Shown: positions 9,111 to 18,743, numbered from the stretch's first letter. The stretch: 64,000 bases of DNA from Glaesserella sp041817755 (GCF_041817755.1 NZ_JBGYBX010000055.1:62001-126000); one strand, 5' to 3'. A program made the numbers and translations. Notes: generated by a model from the sequence alone, not told the origin.

Positions 9111-9139
9111 TGCCGAAGGCTGAGGGGGGGATATTATTG

Positions 9140-10939
9140 TTAATCCTTCCCAACGTGCAAAATCGCTAAGAACGCTTCTTGCGGCACTTCCACGTTACCT
9201 AAAGATTTCATTCGTTTTTTACCTTCTTTCTGCTTCTGCAACAGTTTTTTCTTACGGCTTACGTCACCGCCGTAACATTTCGCCAATACGTTTTTACGAA
9301 GCTGTTTTACCGTCGAACGAGCGATAATATGGTTACCAATCGCCGCTTGGATCGCAATGTCAAACTGCTGACGTGGAATTAGCTCTTTCATTTTTTCCAC
9401 TAATTCACGACCACGATAAGGGGCATTAGCTTTGTGTACGATTAATGCTAACGCATCGACACGCTCGCCGTTGATCATAATATCCACACGCACCATATCT
9501 GCCGCTTGGAAACGTTTGAAACCATAATCCAACGACGCATAGCCACGCGAAGTTGATTTTAAGCGGTCGAAGAAATCCAACACCACTTCACCCATCGGGA
9601 TTTCATAGGTGAGTGCTACTTGATTACCGTGATACACCATATTTGTCTGCACACCACGTTTTTCCACACAAAGCGTAATCACATTACCTAAAAACTCTTG
9701 CGGTAACAACATATTACATTCCGCAATCGGCTCACGAATTTCCGCAATATTGTTAATCGCAGGTAACTTCGATGGGCTATCTACATAGACAATTTCACCA
9801 TTAGTTTGTTCTACTTCATAGACTACCGTCGGTGCGGTGGTAATCAGATCCAAATCATACTCACGCTCCAAACGCTCTTGAATGATCTCCATATGTAACA
9901 AGCCTAAGAAGCCACAGCGGAAGCCAAAGCCTAGTGCTGTTGAGTTTTCCGGCTCATAGAAAAGCGACGCATCATTTAAGCTCAATTTTGCCAACGCATC
10001 ACGGAACGCTTCATAATCATCTGAGCTAATTGGGAACAAACCGGCATAGACTTGCGGTTTTACTTTTTTAAAGCCCGGTAACACTTCGCTTGCAGGATTG
10101 TGATGATGGGTTAAAGTATCCCCAACCGGTGCACCTAAAATATCTTTAATCGCACAGACCACCCAACCTACTTCGCCTGTTTTTAATTCCGTAGTATCCA
10201 CTTGTTTTGGCGTGAAAATACCGAGACGATCCACTTGATAAGACTGTCCTGTACTCATTACCTTGATTTTATCGCCTTTTTTCAACACACCATTTTTGAC
10301 ACGCACGAGAGACACCACGCCTAAATAGTTATCGAACCACGAGTCAATAATCAAGGCTTGCAACGGTGCATCAGGATCGCCTTCAGGGGCTGGAATTTTC
10401 GCCACGATTTCTTCTAAAACGAGATCGATACCCACACCGGTTTTCGCCGAGCAACGCACCGCTTCCATCGCATCAATCCCGACAATATCTTCAATCTCTT
10501 CTGCAACACGCTCAGGATCAGCCGCCGGTAAGTCGATTTTGTTTAAAATCGGCACCACTTCCAAATCCATCTCAATCGCCGTGTAACAGTTGGCAAGGGT
10601 TTGCGCTTCAACCCCTTGCCCGGCATCCACGACCAATAACGCCCCTTCACAGGCGGCAAGGGAACGAGAAACTTCATAAGAGAAATCAACGTGCCCCGGC
10701 GTATCGATAAAGTTTAACTGATAGGTTTGACCATCTTTTGCTTGATAATTTAAAGTAACACTTTGTGCTTTAATGGTAATACCACGCTCACGCTCAAGAT
10801 CCATAGAATCTAACACTTGAGCTTCCATTTCACGATCCGACAAACCACCGCAAGTTTGGATCAAGCGGTCAGATAAAGTCGATTTACCGTGGTCAATGTG
10901 AGCAATAATAGAAAAGTTACGAATGTTCTGCATTTTCAT
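9140..10939 (-). CDS. lepA: Elongation factor 4 (LepA), ribosome-associated GTPase
   Basis: Translational GTPase that back-translocates or remodels ribosomes and aids 30S assembly. The 599 residues show G1 AHIDHGKST (~15), G3 DTPGHVDF, G4 NKID, EF-G-like domains II, III and V, and the LepA-specific C-terminal domain ending EAFLAILHVGKD. It is the first gene of the lepA-lepB-rnc-era-recO cluster and is divergent from metH, with a 263-bp shared intergenic region. Confidence 0.97.
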   Translation of the reverse strand: MKMQNIRNFSIIAHIDHGKSTLSDRLIQTCGGLSDREMEAQVLDSMDLERERGITIKAQSVTLNYQAKDGQTYQLNFIDTPGHVDFSYEVSRSLAACEGALLVVDAGQGVEAQTLANCYTAIEMDLEVVPILNKIDLPAADPERVAEEIEDIVGIDAMEAVRCSAKTGVGIDLVLEEIVAKIPAPEGDPDAPLQALIIDSWFDNYLGVVSLVRVKNGVLKKGDKIKVMSTGQSYQVDRLGIFTPKQVDTTELKTGEVGWVVCAIKDILGAPVGDTLTHHHNPASEVLPGFKKVKPQVYAGLFPISSDDYEAFRDALAKLSLNDASLFYEPENSTALGFGFRCGFLGLLHMEIIQERLEREYDLDLITTAPTVVYEVEQTNGEIVYVDSPSKLPAINNIAEIREPIAECNMLLPQEFLGNVITLCVEKRGVQTNMVYHGNQVALTYEIPMGEVVLDFFDRLKSTSRGYASLDYGFKRFQAADMVRVDIMINGERVDALALIVHKANAPYRGRELVEKMKELIPRQQFDIAIQAAIGNHIIARSTVKQLRKNVLAKCYGGDVSRKKKLLQKQKEGKKRMKSLGNVEVPQEAFLAILHVGKD

Positions 10940-11134
10940 AAGGGCAGTAAATGTCCTATTGTATTGTTATTGATAAAAGAAAAATAATCGGCGGATTGTA
11001 CCTGAAAATAGCCTAAAAAGGAAAAGGAAAGCGGTAAGATTCCACCTGAATTTTGTAATTTGCAAAAAATCGACGAAATCAGACCGCTTGTATGATACCC
11101 AAATCAGCGAACGACTTTGGCGCCAAGATAAAAT

Positions 11135-11163
11135 TTGACACACTTCGCCCTCCTCCCTATCAT
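11135..11163 (+). promoter_or_regulatory. metH promoter
   Basis: TTGACA (11135-11140) and TATCAT (11158-11163) are separated by exactly 17 nt, a near-consensus sigma-70 promoter placed 39 nt before the metH ATG. No convincing met box or MetR site (TGAA-N5-TTCA) is seen nearby. An uptake-signal copy (ACCGCTTGT) lies upstream, near 11090. Confidence 0.75.
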
Positions 11164-11202
11164 TTCTCCCATTTTCCCTAATTTTCGTAACCGGAATCAC
11201 TT

Positions 11203-14200
11203 ATGCAACACAACCGAATTGAACAATTAAAAACTGCCCTTGCACAACGTATCTTGATTTTAGATGGTGCGATGGGGACGATGATCCAACAATTTAAACT
11301 GACCGAAGCGGATTTCCGTGGCGAGCGTTTTAAAAACTCTAGCGTGGATCTGCGTGGTAATAACGATTTGCTTACCCTGACGCAGCCTTTAGTGATTTCC
11401 TCTATTCACGAAAAATACCTTGAAGCTGGGGCGGATATTATTGAAACCAATACGTTCAGTTCCACCACCATTGCACAGGCGGATTACGACTTACAAGCGG
11501 TGGCTTATGAGCTAAATTTTGCAGGGGCGAAGTTGGCTCGGATTGCGGCGGATAAATACAGCACCCCAGAGAAACCACGTTTTGTGGCAGGTATTCTTGG
11601 CCCAACTAACCGCACTGCTTCGATTTCACCAAATGTGAACGACCCAGGTTTTCGTAACATTACTTTTATGGAATTAGTCGATGCCTATGCGGAAGCAACT
11701 CGTGGCTTAATTGAGGGTGGTTCAGACATCATTATGATCGAAACCATCTTTGATACCTTGAATGCTAAAGCTGCCGCTTTTGCCATTGACCAAGTATTTG
11801 AAGAACTGGGCGTAGAATTGCCGATTATGATTTCGGGGACGATTACCGATGCCTCTGGGCGTACCCTTTCGGGGCAAACCACCGAAGCCTTTTACAACTC
11901 GCTCCGCCACGCTAAACCGCTCAGCTTTGGTTTGAACTGTGCGTTAGGGCCGAAAGAGTTGCGTCCTTATGTGGAAGTGATGTCGAAAATCTGTGAAACC
12001 TATGTGTCCGTTCACCCGAATGCCGGCTTGCCGAATGCCTTTGGTGGCTACGATTTGGGGGCGAAAGAGATGGCGGCTCACATCAAAGAGTGGGCGGAAA
12101 GCGGTTTCTTAAATATCGTGGGCGGCTGTTGCGGGACGACACCTGAACATATCAAAGCCTTTGCGGACGTAGTGGCTGGGATTAAACCGCGTGCCTTGCC
12201 TGAAATCAAAACGGCAATGCGTTTGTCGGGGCTTGAGCCGTTGAACATTGATGATGAAAGCCTGTTTGTAAACGTGGGCGAACGCAATAACGTAACAGGT
12301 TCGGCGAAGTTTAAGCGTTTGATTAAAGAAGAAAAATTCAGCGAAGCCATTGAGATTGCTATCGATCAGGTGGAAAACGGTGCGCAAGTGATTGACGTCA
12401 ATATGGATGAAGCCTTGCTCGACTCACAAAAATGTATGACCCGTTTCCTTAACATTATGGCGACTGAGCCTGATGCGGCGAAAGTGCCTGTGATGATTGA
12501 CTCGTCCAAATGGGAAGTGATTGAGGCCGGCTTGCAATCGGTGCAAGGTAAAGGGATCGTGAACTCCATATCCCTTAAAGAAGGTGAAGAAAAATTTATC
12601 CACCAAGCGAAACTGGTTCGCCGTTATGGTGCGGCGGTGGTCGTGATGGCGTTTGATGAAGTGGGGCAAGCGGACACCGAAGAACGCAAGGTGGAAATCT
12701 GTACCCGAGCCTACGACATTCTTGTGAACCAAGTGGGCTTTCCGCCTGAAGATATTATTTTCGACCCAAACATTTTTGCCATTGGTACGGGGATTGAAGA
12801 ACACAATAACTACGGCGTGGACTTTATCAACGCCACGGGTCGCATTAAACGTAGCCTACCGCACGCCAAAATTTCGGGCGGTGTGTCGAATGTGTCCTTC
12901 TCGTTCCGTGGTAACAACGTGATGCGTGAAGCCATTCACGCCGTGTTCCTTTACCACGCTATCAAGCAGGGAATGGATATGGGGATCGTGAATGCTGGGC
13001 AACTGGCGATTTATGATGATCTCGATCCTGAATTGCGTGATGTGATTGAAGATGCAGTGCTAAATCGCCGTCCTGATGCGACCGATCGCCTGTTGGATAT
13101 TGCAGAAAAATACCGAAATGTAACCGCTAGTAGCAATGAAGACAGCGGTGTTGCCGAATGGCGTACTTGGGCGGTGGAAGAACGCTTAAAACACGCTCTC
13201 GTGAAAGGGATTACTAATTACATTATTGAAGATACCGAAGAAGCCCGTCAAAAATTCCCGACACCGCTCGAAGTGATCGAAGGACCGCTGATGGACGGTA
13301 TGGATGTGGTGGGCGATTTGTTCGGGGACGGTAAAATGTTCCTGCCGCAAGTGGTGAAATCCGCTCGCGTAATGAAACAGTCGGTTGCCTATTTAGAGCC
13401 GTTTATCAATGCCACCAAGCAGAAAGGCTCGTCAAGCGGTAAAGTGGTGATTGCGACCGTAAAAGGCGATGTTCACGACATCGGTAAAAATATCGTGAGC
13501 GTGGTGTTGCAATGTAATAACTTTGAAGTGATTGACTTAGGCGTAATGGTGCCTGCGGATAAAATCATTCAAACGGCGATTGACGAAAAAGCGGACATTA
13601 TCGGCTTAAGCGGTTTGATCACACCATCCCTTGACGAAATGGAATATTTCTTAGGCGAAATGAACCGCTTGAACTTGAATATTCCTGTGATTATCGGCGG
13701 TGCAACTACCTCCAAAGAGCATACGGCGATTAAACTTTATCCAAAATATAAGCACGAAGTGATTTACACCACCAACGCCTCTCGTGCAGTGACAGTTTGT
13801 GCGGCATTGATGAACCCAGATACCAAAGCGGAACTGTGGGAACGAATGAAGAAAGAGTACGAGCAAATTCAAGAATCCTTTGCCAACAAAAAAGCGCCAC
13901 GCAAGCAGTTGCCGATTATCGAGGCTCGCAAAAATGCCTTTGATGCGTTCGGTGGCGAATGGGCGGATTATCAAGTGCCAACGCCAAAACAAACAGGCAT
14001 TGTGGAATATAAAAACGTGCCGATTGCGACCTTGCGGAAATTTATCGACTGGTCGCCGTTCTTCCGTTTATGGGGCTTAATGGGCGGTTATCCTGATGCC
14101 TTCGACTACCCTGAAGGCGGTGAAGAGGCACGCCGAGTGTGGAATGACGCCCAAAAAGTGTTGGACGAATTAGAGCAAAATCACAAGCTCAACCCAAGCG

Positions 14201-14892
14201 GTATTATGGGCATTTTCCCAGCCAACAGCGTAGGCGATGATATTGAAATCTATCAAAATTCTGACCGCACTTTAGTGGCAGGCAAAGTCTATAATCTCCG
14301 CCAACAAAGCGAACGCGGCAGAAACAGCAAAAGCCCGTACAACCTTTGCTTAAGCGACTTTATCGCCGGCAAAGCCAGCGGCAAACCAGACTGGTTCGGT
14401 ATGTTCGCCGTTTGTGCCGGGATTGAAGAACACGACTTAGTGGAAGGCTACAAAGCCGCGGGGGACGACTACAACGCCATCTTGCTGCAAGCCGTCGGCG
14501 ACCGTTTAGCCGAAGCAATGGCGGAATATCTGCACTTTGAACTGCGCACCAAAGTCTGGGGCTACACCGATGAAAGCTTAGACAACGACCGTTTAATCCG
14601 TGAAGAATACATCGGCATCCGCCCAGCTCCCGGCTACCCAAGTTGCCCTGAACACACGGAAAAACAGATCATCTGGGATTTACTGGAAGTGGAACAACGC
14701 ATCGGCATGAAACTCACCGAAAGCTACGCCATGTGGCCAGCGGCAAGTGTCTGCGGTTGGTATTTCACCCACCCTGCGAGTAATTATTTCACCCTTGGGC
14801 GTATTGACGAAGATCAAGCGGTGGATTATGCGAAACGTAAAGGGTGGAGTGAGAGAGAGATGGTGAAGTGGTTGGGAATGGCGATGAAATAG
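11203..14892 (+). CDS. metH: Cobalamin-dependent methionine synthase
   Basis: Transfers a methyl group from methyltetrahydrofolate to homocysteine through methylcobalamin. The 1229-residue protein has all four modules. The homocysteine/zinc domain has Cys246 in GLNCALGP and Cys309-Cys310 in GGCCGTT. The folate-binding domain lies at ~350-620. The cobalamin domain has the axial ligand His758 in DVHDIGKN. The C-terminal S-adenosylmethionine activation domain includes RPAPGYPSCPEHTEK. Length matches E. coli MetH (1227). It needs external or salvaged B12, which fits the cobalamin uptake genes 4 kb downstream. It is transcribed alone from a strong promoter. Confidence 0.97.
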   Translation: MQHNRIEQLKTALAQRILILDGAMGTMIQQFKLTEADFRGERFKNSSVDLRGNNDLLTLTQPLVISSIHEKYLEAGADIIETNTFSSTTIAQADYDLQAVAYELNFAGAKLARIAADKYSTPEKPRFVAGILGPTNRTASISPNVNDPGFRNITFMELVDAYAEATRGLIEGGSDIIMIETIFDTLNAKAAAFAIDQVFEELGVELPIMISGTITDASGRTLSGQTTEAFYNSLRHAKPLSFGLNCALGPKELRPYVEVMSKICETYVSVHPNAGLPNAFGGYDLGAKEMAAHIKEWAESGFLNIVGGCCGTTPEHIKAFADVVAGIKPRALPEIKTAMRLSGLEPLNIDDESLFVNVGERNNVTGSAKFKRLIKEEKFSEAIEIAIDQVENGAQVIDVNMDEALLDSQKCMTRFLNIMATEPDAAKVPVMIDSSKWEVIEAGLQSVQGKGIVNSISLKEGEEKFIHQAKLVRRYGAAVVVMAFDEVGQADTEERKVEICTRAYDILVNQVGFPPEDIIFDPNIFAIGTGIEEHNNYGVDFINATGRIKRSLPHAKISGGVSNVSFSFRGNNVMREAIHAVFLYHAIKQGMDMGIVNAGQLAIYDDLDPELRDVIEDAVLNRRPDATDRLLDIAEKYRNVTASSNEDSGVAEWRTWAVEERLKHALVKGITNYIIEDTEEARQKFPTPLEVIEGPLMDGMDVVGDLFGDGKMFLPQVVKSARVMKQSVAYLEPFINATKQKGSSSGKVVIATVKGDVHDIGKNIVSVVLQCNNFEVIDLGVMVPADKIIQTAIDEKADIIGLSGLITPSLDEMEYFLGEMNRLNLNIPVIIGGATTSKEHTAIKLYPKYKHEVIYTTNASRAVTVCAALMNPDTKAELWERMKKEYEQIQESFANKKAPRKQLPIIEARKNAFDAFGGEWADYQVPTPKQTGIVEYKNVPIATLRKFIDWSPFFRLWGLMGGYPDAFDYPEGGEEARRVWNDAQKVLDELEQNHKLNPSGIMGIFPANSVGDDIEIYQNSDRTLVAGKVYNLRQQSERGRNSKSPYNLCLSDFIAGKASGKPDWFGMFAVCAGIEEHDLVEGYKAAGDDYNAILLQAVGDRLAEAMAEYLHFELRTKVWGYTDESLDNDRLIREEYIGIRPAPGYPSCPEHTEKQIIWDLLEVEQRIGMKLTESYAMWPAASVCGWYFTHPASNYFTLGRIDEDQAVDYAKRKGWSEREMVKWLGMAMK

Positions 14893-14952
14893 GGATGCAT
14901 GGGGAGTCTGTTAACGCATCTTTTAATCTAACAAATTAAGGAAAATAATAAC

Positions 14953-16365
14953 ATGGGAGCATATTGTATTTTTTGTGATAGTACACAACGTTCAAAGGAA
15001 CACATTTTTCCATCGTCTTTTGGAGGACAATTAGAAAATAGTAAAATTTATTGCGAAACTCATAATTCAGCATTAGGAAAATATGTTGAATTTCTTGATT
15101 CTCAAATTGGAGCTTTGAACAATATATTTGGGATACGACCCGATCGTGGAGATTCCAAATCAATAAAATTAGAAGATCCTATTACCGGAGATATTTTTCT
15201 GCGGAATGTTGATGGTGAAATAGCTCTTTCAATATTAGATAATATAAATGAAAAAGAACTATTGACTGGTAAACCATATGAAATAATAACTTCATCACAT
15301 CAAGATATTACATATTTAAAAAAACACTTAAATAAGAAACACAGTGTAGATATAAAAATCTTAGAAAAAGGAGAACCTACAAAAGAGGTTTTCAAAAATC
15401 AACTTAGGTTAGAAATCACTTTTGGCGGATTAGATTTTTTTAAATCAATATTATATTTATCTATAACATTTATTGCTCACTACTCTCGTGAAACAATAGA
15501 ATATATTGACATAAAAAGCATTAAAAAAATATTGCTTAATAATGATGAATTTGATATTGATAACATGGTTTCTCTCGAAAAACTTCCACCATTTCTGAAA
15601 GATGATGAGAATAGTATTATGCATTCTTTCGCATTTATTAAAAATAATGGATTTATTTATAGTATATTTTCATACTTTAATACTGTTACATATGTTATTA
15701 AAATAGGAGAGTGCAAGAATGATTTCAATAATTTTGTAATATATATTTACCCGTTAGTTAGGACTAAAAACCCTAATGATAGTATGGTTAAAGAATCCTT
15801 ACCAGAAGATGTACTCGTTAATTTTAGTCCTAGCCTGCATAAAGAGAACATTAAAAAAAATCTTCAAGGTGATGCTAATTCACCTATAAAGCTACTTGAA
15901 AAGAAACTAAGTATATTTGAGAATAATCGACAAAATAAAATGCTAATTGATGGTTTAAAGAAACAAAAAACATCAGAAGATATGAAGCTATTTTGGCTGA
16001 ATAATAAACAGCATATTTTTAATTCTATAAAGTTCCTTTCTAAAGAAGAACCAGGAAGTAATAATCCTATAGAAATAGCTGTAAAATATCTTAAGATATT
16101 ATTAGAAATTAATGGAAAAGCCCATTTTAATAATATTATTTCCAGTATAAGCAATCAAAGAGAAAACCTCAATTTTCAAAATCAATTAAGATTAATTGAC
16201 TTAGATTATTTTATGAGTGATGTTTGTGAAAATTTATCCGATTATTATACAGCTAATATAGTAAATGATGATGAAGTCGTTTTTGATACAATTTGCAAAG
16301 AGATTTTAAAGCAAGCTATTGCAAATTTAAAAAAATTAAACGAATTATTCAAATTCCTATACTGA
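14953..16365 (+). CDS. HNH-type endonuclease-like protein, possible defence gene
   Basis: Protein of 470 residues with an N-terminal zinc-finger/HNH-like signature: CIFCDS at 5-10, RSKEHIFPSSFGG at ~14-26 and CETHNSALGK at ~34-43. This is the C-x2-C...EHIFP...C-x2-HN arrangement of HNH_5-like nucleases. The remaining 400 residues are unfamiliar and lysine/asparagine-rich. Base composition is strikingly AT-rich compared with metH on one side and the DUF72 gene on the other, suggesting recent transfer. It stands alone between metH and a REP/transposase unit. A nuclease role is inferred from the motif; a defence role is a guess from the isolated, transferred context. Confidence 0.6.
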   Translation: MGAYCIFCDSTQRSKEHIFPSSFGGQLENSKIYCETHNSALGKYVEFLDSQIGALNNIFGIRPDRGDSKSIKLEDPITGDIFLRNVDGEIALSILDNINEKELLTGKPYEIITSSHQDITYLKKHLNKKHSVDIKILEKGEPTKEVFKNQLRLEITFGGLDFFKSILYLSITFIAHYSRETIEYIDIKSIKKILLNNDEFDIDNMVSLEKLPPFLKDDENSIMHSFAFIKNNGFIYSIFSYFNTVTYVIKIGECKNDFNNFVIYIYPLVRTKNPNDSMVKESLPEDVLVNFSPSLHKENIKKNLQGDANSPIKLLEKKLSIFENNRQNKMLIDGLKKQKTSEDMKLFWLNNKQHIFNSIKFLSKEEPGSNNPIEIAVKYLKILLEINGKAHFNNIISSISNQRENLNFQNQLRLIDLDYFMSDVCENLSDYYTANIVNDDEVVFDTICKEILKQAIANLKKLNELFKFLY

Positions 16366-16493
16366 CGTATAGAATTACCTTAGTAGCGCCTATCTCACGA
16401 TGGGTACTTTTTCTTCAAAATCTGTAAAATTTCAAACAAATTCAACCGCTATAAATTTTCTATTTGGCAACACGACAATTTTAATAAATTTTC

Positions 16494-16519
16494 GTAGGGG
16501 CGGGGTTTATCCCCGCCCG
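16494..16519 (+). repeat. Left REP of the RAYT unit
   Basis: The palindromic unit beginning GTAGGGGCGGGG and ending CCCCGCCCG lies 24 nt before the transposase start. It is the exact inverse of the unit at 17021-17046, apart from the terminal base. Confidence 0.85.
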
Positions 16520-16543
16520 AAAATATCCCCACATACAGAAAAT

Positions 16544-17017
16544 ATGAAAAACAATCTCCCCAAACGCCGTAATAATATGCGACTACCACATTACGATTAT
16601 TCTCAATATGGTTGCTATTTCGTCACAATCTGTACCAAAAACAGAAATTGTCTTTTTGGAGATATTGCTAATGAAAAAATGCACTTAAATGAAATTGGAA
16701 TGATGATAGATGAAACCTTAAACGATTTATTAAAAGATTATCCCAAAAGTGAGTTTTCTCACTATGTTATTATGCCAAATCACATACATTTCATTTGGTT
16801 TAATCAAGACGATGTTTTACTTTCACATTTGGTTCGGAAATTGAAAGGGATTACGGCTAAAAAATATCGAGAGATGATGAATAACCAGATTTATGAACCA
16901 TTATGGCAACGCAGTTTTTATGAGCATATTATTCGGAATGATGAAGATTTTTTGAGAATTTGGGAATATATTGAAAATAATCCATTACAATGGCATTTAG
17001 ATCGTTTTTATCAATAG
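16544..17017 (+). CDS. REP-associated tyrosine transposase (RAYT)
   Basis: Single-domain Y1 transposase of the IS200/TnpA_REP type, which cuts single-stranded REP DNA through a catalytic tyrosine. The 157-residue protein (from ATG 16544) has the family start RRNNMRLPHYDYSQYGCYFVT, the metal-binding HUH motif in VIMPNHIHFIW, and the C-terminal helix with YEHIIRNDEDFLRIWEYIENNP, where Tyr and Asn/Gln residues are conserved. The frame is open further upstream, but that extension would translate through the left REP. Inverted REPs flank the gene, as in other RAYT loci. Such transposases are normally single-copy and domesticated rather than active insertion sequences. Confidence 0.88.
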   Translation: MKNNLPKRRNNMRLPHYDYSQYGCYFVTICTKNRNCLFGDIANEKMHLNEIGMMIDETLNDLLKDYPKSEFSHYVIMPNHIHFIWFNQDDVLLSHLVRKLKGITAKKYREMMNNQIYEPLWQRSFYEHIIRNDEDFLRIWEYIENNPLQWHLDRFYQ

Positions 17018-17020
17018 ATA

Positions 17021-17046
17021 CGGGCGGGGATAAACCCCGCCCCTAC
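17021..17046 (-). repeat. Right REP of the RAYT unit
   Basis: Begins 3 nt after the transposase stop codon with CGGGCGGGG and ends CCCCTAC. It is the inverted copy of the left REP and is probably a substrate of the transposase between them. Confidence 0.85.
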
Positions 17047-17050
17047 GAAA

Positions 17051-17144
17051 TGGAAGTGTGTTTCCAATTTTGGAGAAAAATCCTTAAATTGGAAATCAAC
17101 TTCCAATTGTTTTAAAATAAGGTTGAAATGGAAATAAACTTCCA
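17051..17144. repeat. Three TGGAA-N6-TTCCA palindromes at a 39-nt period
   Basis: TGGAA-N6-TTCCA occurs at 17051-17066, 17090-17105 and 17129-17144, so the starts are exactly 39 nt apart. The intervening sequence is only loosely similar and AT-rich. Four helical turns apart, the sites would lie on nearly one face of the DNA. They sit between the RAYT unit and the DUF72 gene and could be operators or a small satellite repeat. Confidence 0.6.
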
Positions 17145-17235
17145 ACTATGTAGAACTTACATTTCCATTCGACAATCCCCTCACTAGCGGTTACATTTAC
17201 TCAACATTTTGCAAATTAAAAACAAAATATTAAAA

Positions 17236-18075
17236 ATGCACACACCCCACATCTACATCGGCACGGGTGGTTATAGCGATACGGATTTAGTCGGTTCGCT
17301 CTATCCGTTTGGGACGGACAAAGCGGATTTTTTGTCGGTTTACAGCCAGCATTACGACACCGTTGAGATCAACAGTACCTTTCACGCCCCGATTGGCTAT
17401 AAGGCGGTGCAAGGTATGTTAGAAAAGGCGGAAGGGCGGTTAAAATTTTCGGTAAAACTGCATCAAGATTTTAGCCATAAACACACCGCCACTGCCGAGC
17501 AAGCTCGAGCGTTTTTGGCTGCATTGCAACCGTTGCGAGATAGCCATTGTTTAGCCAATTTATTTGTGCAATTCCCTACCAGTTTTGAGCGTCATCACGC
17601 CAACCGTTACTATCTGGCGGAACTGGTGTCGTGGTTTAGTGATTATCCCCTTGCCATTGAGTTTCGCCACGCCAGTTGGCATACTCAGTCGGTGTGGGAT
17701 TATTTTCACGGCAAGGAAAATCTGATTTGGTGCAATGTGGATTATCCGCAGAATATCGGCTTGCCAGCCTTTCAATTTTATGCGAACCAACGTACCGCTT
17801 ACCTAAGATTGCACGGTCGTAATCCCCATTGGTGGAAAGCCCAATCGGCACAAGAACGCCACGATTATCGTTATAGCGAAACCGAATTACAACAACTGGC
17901 AGTGTTGTTAAATCAGCGAAAAGCGGAATTCGATCGGCTTTATCTTTACTTTCAAAACACCACTAAAAGCCATTCGTTCTACAATATCGCAAGTTTGAAA
18001 GGCTATTTGGCGAACTATGGATTTCAAGTGAAAAACACACCTGAATTTTTGGTTGGACAACAGAGTTTGTTTTAG
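17236..18075 (+). CDS. DUF72 (YecE-like) family protein
   Basis: Protein of 279 residues from ATG 17236, a TIM-barrel family of unknown biochemical role found across bacteria. Family signatures visible are IYIGTGGYSD near the N-terminus, YDTVEINSTFHAP, FSVKLHQDFSHKHT, the LAIEFRHASWH box near the middle, TAYLRLHGRNPHWW and YLYFQNTTKSHSFYNI towards the end. A TTG 27 nt upstream is possible but unlikely, as it lacks a ribosome site. It is apparently monocistronic. Confidence 0.85.
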   Translation: MHTPHIYIGTGGYSDTDLVGSLYPFGTDKADFLSVYSQHYDTVEINSTFHAPIGYKAVQGMLEKAEGRLKFSVKLHQDFSHKHTATAEQARAFLAALQPLRDSHCLANLFVQFPTSFERHHANRYYLAELVSWFSDYPLAIEFRHASWHTQSVWDYFHGKENLIWCNVDYPQNIGLPAFQFYANQRTAYLRLHGRNPHWWKAQSAQERHDYRYSETELQQLAVLLNQRKAEFDRLYLYFQNTTKSHSFYNIASLKGYLANYGFQVKNTPEFLVGQQSLF

Positions 18076-18201
18076 GGATTACGTACAGGTTTCACTTTTG
18101 CGATCTCCATCGGAAAATCGCCTTTTCTATTCGACAATCAGATTACAAGCGGTCTGATCTCGCCGATATTTTGCAAAATTAGGGTCAACTTCCCCGTTCC
18201 C

Positions 18202-18229
18202 TTGCACTCTGCACAATTTAAGTTATCAT
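18202..18229 (+). promoter_or_regulatory. Probable promoter of the lipoprotein gene
   Basis: TTGCAC (18202-18207) and TATCAT (18224-18229) are 16 nt apart, 45 nt upstream of the lipoprotein ATG. An uptake-signal copy (ACAAGCGGTCTG) lies about 50 nt upstream. Confidence 0.55.
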
Positions 18230-18273
18230 AGTTCGCTAATAGGTAGTCTCTCATTTTCTCGGATATTTTAGCT

Positions 18274-18729
18274 ATGAACACACTTAAATGGATTTTATTC
18301 ACGTCAACCCTCGCCGGATTATTCGCTTGTACCCCTCCCCCACCACCGAAAACCGGTTACTTAAAGGACAATATCAGCCAAGCTGAATTGTATAATTCGA
18401 CGAATTTCAAACGTTATTATTACCATTGCCGTAACGCAGAAACTGGTGCAGACTCTTATTTATCCGCCTATTTTCCGCTTTCAAGGGAAAGTCGCATGAC
18501 GGAAAATTTCGGTTTTTATTTTCAATTAGACGGAGATAAAGCACAGCCGTTTGATCATATCGAAAATAAACCGCTCAATGCACGCCGTTCACGTTTTGAG
18601 GTGGTTTATCGTTCATATCATCCGATTCAAGGGACTTATGTTGATTTAATCGCCCGCGAACACGGCTCGACTTACTACAAAAATTATCAAGGAAGACGTA
18701 TGCCTTGGTTGAATTGTCGGGAGAGTTAA
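18274..18729 (+). CDS. Small outer-membrane-type lipoprotein of unknown function
   Basis: Protein of 151 residues with a short signal peptide and the lipobox LFAC at about residues 16-19; the mature protein would begin with Cys followed by TPPPPPK. The rest has no recognised domain; it contains scattered aromatic residues and a late Cys (PWLNCRES at the end). The residue after Cys is not Asp, so sorting to the outer membrane is expected. It is followed by a terminator and faces btuD convergently. No function is assigned. Confidence 0.75.
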   Translation: MNTLKWILFTSTLAGLFACTPPPPPKTGYLKDNISQAELYNSTNFKRYYYHCRNAETGADSYLSAYFPLSRESRMTENFGFYFQLDGDKAQPFDHIENKPLNARRSRFEVVYRSYHPIQGTYVDLIAREHGSTYYKNYQGRRMPWLNCRES

Positions 18730-18743
18730 CGCTTACCGAAACC

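Noticed and set aside
10940..11202. MetJ or MetR site in the lepA-metH gap
   Set aside because: No tandem AGACGTCT-like boxes and no TGAA-N5-TTCA match were found; only a sigma-70-like promoter and an uptake signal.
12078..12804. Long minus-strand frames inside metH
   Set aside because: They are shadows of the strongly conserved metH frame and have no independent signals.
16400..16543. Upstream extension of the RAYT frame
   Set aside because: It would be translated from the left REP palindrome; family alignment starts at the ATG at 16544.
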